From the NCBI GenBank assembly GCA_004565275.1, contig SDOX01000122.1:1033665-1095381 (forward strand): DNA of 61,717 nucleotides, read 5' to 3'. The notes under the pieces are model-generated. The model was given only the letters and a program-made list of their open reading frames with translations, did no database searches and had not been told where the DNA came from. The position numbers and the translations under genes were made by a program. Numbering within the stretch: position 1 is the first letter of the stretch; each line of letters starts with the position of its first letter. This DNA comes from Nannochloropsis salina CCMP1776. Lineage: Eukaryota > Sar > Eustigmatophyceae > Eustigmatales > Monodopsidaceae. Below are positions 54,025-61,717 of this stretch, piece after piece.

Positions 54025-56289
54025 TTACTTTATTTGCAACCTCCCACCCTCGCCTTGCGTGCGAACCAGGATGGATGCCTTCCGTCCGGTGTCCTCAGGT
54101 TTTTCGATATTGACCTGGGAAAAAGACTTGAGCGCTTGGTTCTGAGCGCCCTTCAGGTCGATCTTCCCGATTCCTACGCCGGCCTGCCCGCTATTCGTCT
54201 GCCCTCCCAGTTTTTGGCGCGAAGGCGTCGGAGGCTGGCCTGTGGTCGGAGAAAGGAAAGAAAAGATATCCGGATTTTGTGGGCACTGGCGCCACCAACA
54301 CAGTGTAGACATAAAGAAACACGATGTAATTGCCCGGTCTGGTATCTTTCCGCCCTCCCTCCCTCCCTCCCTCCCTCCCTCCCTCCCTCCCTCTTGCCAC
54401 ACCCACCGGTCAATAATCCTTGCACATAGCCATCAGCCTGGTCCAGAACATCGAACCCGACCACGCTCTCCTTCCCTCCCTCCCTCCCTTCCTCCTTCAG
54501 CGCCGCCAGTAGGGAGGAAACGGCGGCCTTTCCTTCCACTCGCAGGGATGCCTGGAGATCGCGGGCCTGACATAAGGAGGGGAGGGAGGGAGGGAAGGAG
54601 GGAGGGAGGTAGGGAGGGAAGGAGGGGGGACGTTGGTTTACACCGCGGCGCACAACAAGATCGGGTAAAGAGAGAAGGGAGGGTTGCTTTGACGCACCAC
54701 CAGCAGGTTGACCGGCCCGCCCTGTGTTGCCAACACATTCGTCTGCCCTGGCTCTAGGCCCTCAAAGCGGACGTCGATCCCGCCCGCCCTCCCGCCCTCC
54801 CTGTCACCCCCGCCGGTTTGCACGACCGCAGAACCGTTCACACCCCCCAGTCGTACGCCTCCCTTGGTTGCGACCACCTTAAGCGCACCGTGCGCCCTCC
54901 CGATGCAGACCGCGGTCCCTTCTCCTTCCCCTCCCCCCCTCCCTCCCTTCCCTCCCTCCATCTCTCTATGAAGGGGGGACGCCGGTTCCGGTTCTGCTGT
55001 GCACAATATGGCCGCATCTTTCCCATAGAGGGCCTCCACTGTGAGCGGAGCTTCTCCCTCCCTCCCTACCTCCCCCGGTTCCGCCCTCCCTGCCTCCCTC
55101 TCTCCCTCCCTCCCTCGCACGAGCATCCTGACCCGGTGCCCTTTCACCATCTTGGCTGTCAGCCTCCCAGCCCGGACCGTGACGTCTCCCTCCAGCCACT
55201 TTTCGACCGTTACCTTCCCTCTCTCGGCCGTTACATCGACCGTTACGCCTGAGGTCCAAAGGGGAAGGGAAGGGACAAAAAGAGTCGGTGGGCATACCTC
55301 GTGATCATACATAAGCCAGGCAGGCTGCTTTATTTCTTGGTAGGGCAAAGGAGTACCTCAGTTGTTTTGATCCAGATCTATTTCCTCCCTTATTCCCCGA
55401 CACGGTCTCTCTCGCCGTCCTCCTATTTTTCTTATTCGCTCTTTAAGCGTCTTCTTCCTCACCTCTAATTTTGTTGATATGCACGTCCCCCTGTTTACTG
55501 AGGATGTCTATGCCCTCCCCCTCCACCTTGGAGGTAACAGAAATGGTGCCTGGCGACTGCGAGAGATGAGCCTGGAGGGAATGAAGCTTCTCCGGGACGG
55601 TGATGTGCACGTGGTATTTGCCTGCAGAACAGTAGGGGAGGGAGGAAGGGAGGGAGGAAAGGGGATCAGGGCGGGAGGACAAGGTAGCGCGGAAGCCAGG
55701 ATTGATATTTAAACCAGAAAGACTATTTGCGTCTTCACGTACCTTCCATGTACTTGAGGGCGTCGGGGGGAAGAAGGATCTTGGCATCCGAGACGGACAA
55801 GGTGGAGAGGGTCGACTCCTCCTCAGCCGTTCCCTTTGCTCCATTTCCACGCAGCACTTGCACGTCCAGAGCCGGTGCATGCGGTGGAGTGTCGATGCGG
55901 AGCTCTGTATGGTCAATCCACCCACTTGTGATGGAAATCTGCGCCGGGACACGGTGGAGGCGCACACTGAACGAACTGCCCTGGCCCAAGTTGGGAAATT
56001 TTACTTTCCAAAGAGGAATACAGAAAAGAGGGCAAATTGCAAAGAAATGGGCAGGAATTGTCAAAAATGACAACCTCTGGTATATAGTATCCAAGGATTT
56101 GTCGATTGGACATCATGAGACAAAATGCTTGCAAAAAAATAAAGACATTGCCACGGGTGCTAACCACGTACCCCCCTCACGAGCGGGAGGTAATGAAGAG
56201 GAGATAGACGACGTAAAAAATCGTGAGAAAGGACGAAAGTGGAGGAGGCAGGCATGCGAGACATAACGCCTCTGAAGCGTGGGCAACAT
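54025..56289 (-). CDS. FAM185A: FAM185A-like mitochondrial protein
   Basis: Six exons fit in phase: 56289-56172, 56003-55743, 55621-55463, 55248-54698, 54566-54407 and 54239-54025, giving about 487 residues. Exon 1 is an Arg/Ser-rich mitochondrial presequence (MLPTLQRRYVSHACLLHFRP, FSRFFTSSISSS). The rest is a repetitive beta-helix-like DUF4097 (putative adhesin) array: GTISVTSKVEGEGIDILSKQ, GDVHINKIRG; GVTVDVTAERGKVTVEKWLE; GALKVVATKGGVRLGGVNGS; ending KIDLKGAQNQALKSFSQVNI. This layout matches FAM185A, a poorly known mitochondrial matrix protein. The donor of exon 4 could be 54700 or 54697; both keep frame. A CCCT tract of about 40 bases (54353-54393) lies in the last intron. A GREGERE insert near 55100 is in frame and could be exonic. 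Confidence 0.75.
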
Positions 56290-56699
56290 GGTACGGCTGT
56301 TTCGTGTGCAAGGGAGAAAGAGTGGTGTGTATAACCGGTATCAAGATGGCTGGGAGGTCCCGCTAGTTTTCCCCTAACACTCAAGTCTTGCCCCCTCACA
56401 AGGTATGAGGATAGGAAAAAGAAGCACCTTGCCGCCCCAGAAATTTGTCAGAAACCTGACGCTTAAATCACATTCCACATATATCACAGGATTGTGACAT
56501 ATCTAACACAGCTTACTTTGAATTCGGAAGAGCACAAACAGCGTTCGTCTGATACAACCTCGCATCAGGAGACGAGCATAGCCCTTGGACATCACAATTC
56601 AATCCCCCCACGCACATCAAGCCGTCGAAGTAGCATCCCTGGAAGTAGGCAGGCAAAGAACAGAGCGTTGAAAGGCCTCTCTGGCAGTGATCCGAAATT
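56290..56699. promoter_or_regulatory. Divergent 410-bp region, FAM185A-like and GID8
   Basis: Shortest clearly divergent spacer between two well-supported genes here except the MYND/TspO pair. No reading frame; probable bidirectional promoter. No specific element can be named. Confidence 0.4.
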
Positions 56700-57521
56700 A
56701 TGACCCCTCCATCCACTTCAAGGTCCCGCGTTGAGGCCGTAAGAACGCGGCCGTTGCCAACGAAGTTATCTTCGCACGCCGGTGGGACATTTTTCCCTGC
56801 CCATGCACCTCTTCTCAAACGGCGCGTCCGCAAGCGGTACCTGGATCAGCTGGTGATGAATTATTTCATCGTCAAGGGCCACAAGGAACTGGCAGAGAGC
56901 ATGGCCCGGGAATCAGGGACAGCACCTCCCGTGGATCTTCAATCGATCGAGGTACGCATGCGCATCCGAAAGGCATTGATGGAAGGAGATGTGGACGCGG
57001 CTATAGCACATATCATGGAAAGTGACCCGATGCTGTTGAGAAAAGACCAAGATCTACATTTTGCTCTTCATGTGCAAAAATTGGCGGAGATGCTGAGGCG
57101 TCGCCTCACTCCGCCGGAGGGAAAGAAGGAGGACGACACGACGGGAAGAGAGAAAACGGAGAGCGAAATTTTGGCCTTTGCGAGGAAAGAGCTGACCTTG
57201 GGAGAGGACACGGGTGCACAAGGGGAGAAGGACGGGAGGAGCCAGAGTTTGGAAGTGGTGGAGGAGGCAATGACCCTGATGGTCCTCGGCACCACAGCCG
57301 TCGCGGCCAAAACGACCAGGCAAGGAGATAGTCGTGGAATAGCGAATGGATGTAAGGAGCGCTACGGTTTGCTTGATTTCTCCCGCCGGGCCGCAACGGC
57401 GGATCGAGTGAACGCGTCCATGTTGCGTAGTCAAGGACACGATCCACAGCCAGTGCTGCAGAGCATTTGCAAACGCTTGCGGGCAACGGAGGCAGAGCTG
57501 GCGAAAGAAATGATGCTGTGA
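56700..57521 (+). CDS. GID8: GID8/TWA1-like subunit of the GID/CTLH ubiquitin ligase
   Basis: Single exon of 273 residues. LisH-like start YLDQLVMNYFIVKGHKELAE, then CTLH: VDLQSIEVRMRIRKALMEGD, VDAAIAHIMESDPMLLRKDQ, then CRA domain: EILAFARKELTLGE and SLEVVEEAMTLMVLG, ending with a helical segment. The order LisH-CTLH-CRA with no SPRY or RING is typical of GID8 (human 228 residues), the scaffold of the GID/CTLH E3 ligase. The N-terminal 50 residues (Arg/Ser/Thr/Pro-rich) are not conserved in the family, so a true start further in or an upstream exon remains possible; ATG 56700 is the first in frame. The ending is close to the family C-terminus. Confidence 0.85.
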   Translation: MTPPSTSRSRVEAVRTRPLPTKLSSHAGGTFFPAHAPLLKRRVRKRYLDQLVMNYFIVKGHKELAESMARESGTAPPVDLQSIEVRMRIRKALMEGDVDAAIAHIMESDPMLLRKDQDLHFALHVQKLAEMLRRRLTPPEGKKEDDTTGREKTESEILAFARKELTLGEDTGAQGEKDGRSQSLEVVEEAMTLMVLGTTAVAAKTTRQGDSRGIANGCKERYGLLDFSRRAATADRVNASMLRSQGHDPQPVLQSICKRLRATEAELAKEMML

Positions 57522-58267
57522 GAGATACTTCGTCGTGCTCTGCTCGCTGAGAAGTGCTGGAATCGGGTTAAGCTGGTTGCTGCATAGTGCGTGGGAGTGG
57601 ATCTATGACACCTTCATGGCAGTAAAAAAAATGCGAAGGGACACGGGGCCCACGTCTGTAAAAAGTCAATTGGTAAAGAAAAATGAAAAGAAACACCCCC
57701 TCAAACCATGGGAGTATGATTGTTAGGTTTGTTGTTGTGTGTTGTAGAAGGCATGAAGCATTTAGCGGTGCCGTCATGGACGGGGTTCTGCCACTGGCAT
57801 GATAGTGACCGTGGGAGTCAATACCACACGTTTCAACGAGATCCAAACTACACCACAACCTTACATCCTCAAAATAAATTTAGAGACATGCCTTACTATT
57901 TTTTCTGTCGTTGCTTGCTTCTTTCCCACGCGTTGGAAGGCTATCTTGGAGCATACTTGGTCAGGATCGTAGCCCCTCGCTTTTTAACGCGAGCGATGAG
58001 GAACCGAAGCGTTTCCCTCCCCCGCTGCCCTCTTTCATCCGATACGACTTGCTCTCACACATTCTACGCATCGACCTCCACCCGCACGTACCAGGAGAAG
58101 TGGAAGAAGAAGGAGGGGTCAAGGGAGTGGGCCGCCAACTTCTGCTTTGTTGTCGCTGGCATCCCGCACCCCCCGCGGAGGGCCTTAACGTGCCGGGTAA
58201 CAGGCACGAGCACCGAGAAGGAAGGAAGAAGAAGCGACCGTTGACCTGCATACAAGATTGAATTACA
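57522..58267. other. Intergenic spacer
   Basis: No recognised gene between GID8 and GOT1, which are co-oriented. A 174-residue plus-strand frame (57720-58244) shows no domain and is probably chance. Confidence 0.35.
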
Positions 58268-59342
58268 ATGTTAGACGACAACAAGAAGATTGGAATGGGC
58301 CTGCTTGGCCTAAGTTTCCTTTTCATCTCCATGGGCGTCATTTTCTTGTTGGACTCGACACTAATCGCGATTGGTAGGAAAAGGGAGGGAAGGGTGACAA
58401 GACACCAATAAGGAGGAGTGTGGATGAGTCGAGAGCTTTCCAACTTTCCTTTTTGTCGTGTAGCTTTGGGTTACACAATATGTTGTGACAGACAAGGAGA
58501 AAAGGACGGTTAGGGTTAGGCTTGAGCCGTATTGCTTCCATAGCCCTACAACGGACAAACTCTCACTGATGCCCACTGAACTATCCTCGACTCCCCCGTT
58601 CACGTCAATGGCACTCCCTCCCATCCTCTACAGGCGACTTTCTCTTTCTGACGGGACTGGTTTTTATCATTGGGATGCAGCGCACTGTACGCCTTTTCAC
58701 CAAGAGGGATCGGGCCCCGGGCATTGTTTGCTTTTTCCTGGGAATTGCCTTGGTTTTCTTCAGGTGAGGCCGGTTTCTGTGTGGGAGGCAAGGAACAAAA
58801 GAAATGGTCTCAGATATTCACCGGGCTCGTCGTGTTTAAAGCTTTGTATGGGTGTGCGGACGTGGGCGGTGCCTGAGGAAATGGAAGGAGGAAACTGGGC
58901 GGAAAGGATGATGTTTCGGGCTTGCGGTCTCATGCGAGGAGCGTGCCGTCGCGTTGAGTGGGTGATCCAGGAGGAAAAGATGGACGGGGGTGGGGGGAAA
59001 GGGACTATGGCTCCATATGATCAAAGTGGGCGGTGCGACGTTGCCGCTGATGGTCTGGAGACAGCAACGCCTCCTCTTCCTCGGACTTCTGCGCCACCTT
59101 GATCATTCTCTTGTCCCTCACCTCCTCCACTTCCATGCACTCCTCTTCTCTCTCTTGCCACCAGGTGGACCTTGATCGGCTTGATCCTCCAACTCTTTGG
59201 GTTTGTTAACCTGTTTGGGAATTTCTTCCCCCCCGCTATCTCCGTGATGCAGCACACTCCCGTTTTGAAAGACATCTTGCGGTTACCGGGTATACGTTAC
59301 GTCGTGGGACGGCTGGGCACGAGGTCGAGGGCGCCGGTTTAA
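58268..59342 (+). CDS. GOT1: GOT1 Golgi/ER vesicle transport membrane protein
   Basis: Exons 58268-58373, 58634-58763 and 59165-59342, phases 1 and 2, give 137 residues (yeast Got1p and human GOLT1B about 138). Four helices: KIGMGLLGLSFLFISMGVIF; DFLFLTGLVFIIGMQRTVRL; GIVCFFLGIALVFFR; WTLIGLILQLFGFVNLFGNF. The hallmark end LPGIRYVVGRL matches the family LPGIRSFVDKV. GOT1 proteins act in COPII and Golgi membrane fusion steps. Intron 1 contains two adjacent TTAGGG-like units. Confidence 0.95.
58508..58522 (+). repeat. Short telomere-like TTAGGG run in GOT1 intron 1
   Basis: GGTTAGGGTTAGGC, a little over two TTAGGG units. Too short to be a telomere; may be an interstitial relic or chance. Confidence 0.6.
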
Positions 59343-60319
59343 ACAGTAGGGTCTTGGGGGCGGGTCAAGCACGTGGAGGCTGCCTGCAAGAAGATGATAA
59401 GTGGTGGAAGGAAACACGGAACTCGAACAACGAAAGAATTTGTAATTTTTGAATGTCGGCCTGTGTGAAAGCAGAGACAGGCGGGTCAAATAAAATAACT
59501 GAGGAAGCATTTAAGGCCATTGACTTGCCGTTCCCTAGCTTTCTTTGAGCGAGAGCTTACGAATCTTGTCAAAGATGGGGTTCGGCCATACGCCAACATA
59601 CTCAATGGCGAGCAAGAATAGATCGTCTCATGGCTTCCATTCTTGCATTTTTGATCCGAGCATGACTTCAGTGGTATTGCCTCCTCGTTTCGACTGTAAG
59701 AGAAATATGTCTACGTTAGTGTGAGCCTCACCGAGGACCCATTGTTGCCGTTTGCAGGTGTTGAAAGGGTTTGACCATATTTCAAGTACAACTATCGAGC
59801 AACACTTGAATCCTTAGGCATCATGAGTTCATTGACAGCAGAAAGTATTACGCAGACTCATCGAGCCCATCAGGGGGAGGTTCACTCAGCCTTACCACTT
59901 TTCATGGTACAACCATCAAAACTCCTGAGTCAACATTTTGACTGCTCCGTCCAAACATTGAAGTGATGGGATTTAAATCACAGGCACCATCATGAATGAT
60001 TCGGTTGCCAGTACGCTGGGGCGGGCATGTCTTAAAGTCACTCCTCCTCGTTCTGGCCCGCACGAGGAAATTTCCGGCTAGGGGGTTGAAGAAAAAGCAA
60101 ACTCTTTTTTTAAAAAACATGCCGTTTTTAAAAGGCTCTAGGTATCGGCCTGGCATGGCACTTGCCGATAACATAGGACTCGCCTTCCCTTTATCAAAAA
60201 GCGGCTTATGTCTGCGTTGTGAGCATCCTGCCGACTGTTGTTCGCGGAAGTCGATCATTTTCGGATGGTTCATCCTCACATGCAACAATACCCTGCCGCT
60301 TCATATACTAGGAGTGACC
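59343..60319. other. Intergenic spacer
   Basis: About 980 bases with no convincing frame; contains the likely promoter of the SIAE-like gene and the 3' flank of GOT1. No repeat tracts of note. Confidence 0.4.
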
Positions 60320-61717
60320 ATGACCCGGCCGGGACAAGCCCGGGCTCCCCAATGGGCCTCCAGGTATGCCTTCTACCGCCTCCTGCTTCTCGGTGTGGTG
60401 GTGGTCAAAGCAGCTGACCTCGCCCCTGTCCGTCCATCATCCATGGCATCGGATGCGAAGCCCGCTGCATCTCCCGATCCTAGAGCCTTGGAACCCAACA
60501 CCCTCCGACTTGCCCATACCCTCGGCTCGCACATGGTCTTGCAGCAAGCTCCGCTCCCTGCCTGTCTCTACGGAAGCGGCTCACCCACTGCCTATATTGC
60601 TTTGAGGATGGACCAGGCACTCACGCCCGTCGTCGGCACAGTGGTCGACCTCAACGGGGAATGGGCAGCCTGCCTGCCCCCTCAAGGTCCGGGAGGGCCG
60701 CATACCATCACCATTACGGGCAGCGGGGGCCGCATTGTGGTGGAGGATGTCCTATTTGGGGACGTGTGGTTGTGTTCGGGTCAAAGCAACATGTTGATGA
60801 CCATGTCGCAGACGCTGAACGCGACGGCGGAGATTGCCTCCTCGGGGAGGGAAGCAAAGGGAGGGGCGCGCCTGCGCATCATGGCGATCGATCGCAACAC
60901 CTCAGGAATCCCCTTGGAGGACTTATCGTCCCCCCCTTTGCTCTCTTGGAGCGTGGTGACCCCAGAGACCCTCGGCGGCCCAGACTGGGAATTTTTCTCC
61001 GCCACCTGTTTTTTTTACGGCCTCCACCTGACCAGGCACCCGCGTTTAGCCCAGACACCCATAGGGCTCATTCAGGCGGCCTATGGATCGACGGAGCTCA
61101 AGGCCTGGTCCCCCCCTGAGGCGCTCGACTCGTGTCGCCTGCTGCCCTCCTCCCCGTCGGGGAGGGCCCCGCCTCCGAAGCTTCGAGAAGGAGGGACGGG
61201 AAGGACGGGCTCGGGCCACTCAGGCGTCCCACGCGACGCACGAGGCAATGCCACGGGCGATGCGGCCTCGACATCCGCAGTCGCCTCGCCCGCCTCCCCC
61301 ATGACGACGGCCACATTGCCCCCAGAGGCCCCTGTGCCCGTGCCCGTGGAACCCCCACACCCCAACGCCGAAACCAACAGCAGCCACAATGGCACGGGCC
61401 AAGCCAACGACGGAGAATGGACCCGCACCGCTTCCCTGCCTGTGTCGCCGTCCACCCCTTCCCTTCCCCCCGCCCGCCCTCCCTCCCGCCCTCCATCGGC
61501 ACCTGATGGCCATCGACATGCCCTACGGGGCCTCCCGGATGCGACACACGCCACGGCTTTACATGGATTCGTCCCATCGTGGCGGGTGGGAGAGCATTAC
61601 TCCTCTTCTACGGCCCGTCTAGCCAACGCAACGCGAGGAAACGCGGCCAAGGGAGGGGAAGGGAGGGGCGGAGGGGGGGGAGGGGGAGAGGAGGGAGCAT
61701 GGAGACAGGACTGGCGT
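60320..61717 (+). CDS. SIAE: Sialate O-acetylesterase-like secreted esterase, 3' partial
   Basis: ATG 60320; the frame is still open at the right edge, so the C-terminus is outside the window. A hydrophobic segment at residues 17-31 (FYRLLLLGVVVVKAADL) is a signal peptide or anchor. The SGNH-type SIAE domain follows: LGSHMVLQQAPLPACLYGSG, then GPHTITITGSGG, VEDVLFGDVWLCSGQSNM with the nucleophile Ser in GQSNM, FSATCFFYGLHLTRHPRLAQ, TPIGLIQAAYGSTELKAWSP. SIAE removes O-acetyl esters from sialic acids or, in plants and bacteria, from xylan and other sugars. The block before the edge (from about residue 275) is a Pro/Ser/Thr/Asn-rich insert with several NxT/S sites, and GGGA-type repeat begins at 61650. 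The catalytic Asp/His must lie beyond the edge. Confidence 0.85.
   Translation, partial: MTRPGQARAPQWASRYAFYRLLLLGVVVVKAADLAPVRPSSMASDAKPAASPDPRALEPNTLRLAHTLGSHMVLQQAPLPACLYGSGSPTAYIALRMDQALTPVVGTVVDLNGEWAACLPPQGPGGPHTITITGSGGRIVVEDVLFGDVWLCSGQSNMLMTMSQTLNATAEIASSGREAKGGARLRIMAIDRNTSGIPLEDLSSPPLLSWSVVTPETLGGPDWEFFSATCFFYGLHLTRHPRLAQTPIGLIQAAYGSTELKAWSPPEALDSCRLLPSSPSGRAPPPKLREGGTGRTGSGHSGVPRDARGNATGDAASTSAVASPASPMTTATLPPEAPVPVPVEPPHPNAETNSSHNGTGQANDGEWTRTASLPVSPSTPSLPPARPPSRPPSAPDGHRHALRGLPDATHATALHGFVPSWRVGEHYSSSTARLANATRGNAAKGGEGRGGGGGGGEEGAWRQDWR

Noticed and set aside
1-61717. Search for transposons, LTR elements or viral genes
   Set aside because: No transposase, reverse transcriptase, integrase or capsid-like frame and no long terminal repeats were seen; repeats are simple-sequence only.

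Overview
This is a nuclear, intron-bearing eukaryotic window, best explained as a piece of a compact algal genome from the stramenopile (heterokont) lineage. I infer a eustigmatophyte of the Nannochloropsis/Microchloropsis type. The support is: short GT-AG introns in most genes; introns packed with (CCCT)n on the sense strand; a predicted plastid protein with a signal peptide ending in an Ala-Phe-type junction, as in red-derived secondary plastids; and a dense mix of conserved eukaryotic housekeeping genes. The species is not proven by the sequence alone. I see no viral, LTR, IS, CRISPR or rRNA feature, and no convincing tRNA.

Layout, left to right: partial JmjC/cupin oxygenase (+); unknown protein with a membrane-anchored C-terminus (-); TBC1D23-like TBC plus rhodanese protein (+); a gene-poor stretch; SSNA1/DIP13 (+); MYND zinc-finger protein (-); plastid TspO/MBR-like protein (+); mitochondrial ribosomal mS29/DAP3 (+); five-exon multi-pass membrane protein (-); CCDC47 (-); pinin (+); TRF4/TENT4-type poly(A) polymerase (-, damaged by a gap); small basic protein (-); SMU1 splicing factor (+); MFS transporter (-); small acidic protein (+); EamA/DMT-like transporter (-); MDP-1-like HAD phosphatase (-); ATP6AP2/renin-receptor-like protein (-); EMC6 (+); coiled-coil protein (+); GH2 beta-mannosidase (-, exons out of order); FAM185A-like mitochondrial protein (-); GID8 (+); GOT1 (+); sialate O-acetylesterase (+, runs off the right end).

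The genes do not form an operon or a single pathway, but themes recur. ER/Golgi membrane biogenesis and traffic: CCDC47, EMC6, GOT1, TBC1D23, ATP6AP2-like. Nuclear RNA processing: SMU1, pinin, TENT4. Organelle proteins: mS29, FAM185A, TspO. Glycan turnover: beta-mannosidase and SIAE. Several pairs are head-to-head with 0.4-1 kb between start codons, which suggests shared promoters.

The dominant structural feature is the four-base (CCCT/GGGA)n repeat. It fills introns, usually as the pyrimidine-rich side next to the 3' splice site, and has no stop codon in any of six frames, so it produces long false SLPP/GREG reading frames. The same repeat seems to have broken the assembly. Both 100-N gaps lie in repeat-rich genes, and two genes (beta-mannosidase and TENT4) lack catalytic exons exactly at repeat tracts. 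In beta-mannosidase, C-terminal exons also sit upstream of middle exons and intron phases clash at the junctions. Exon boundaries given here were read by eye from GT-AG sites, frame continuity and family memory; none was checked with transcripts or alignment software.
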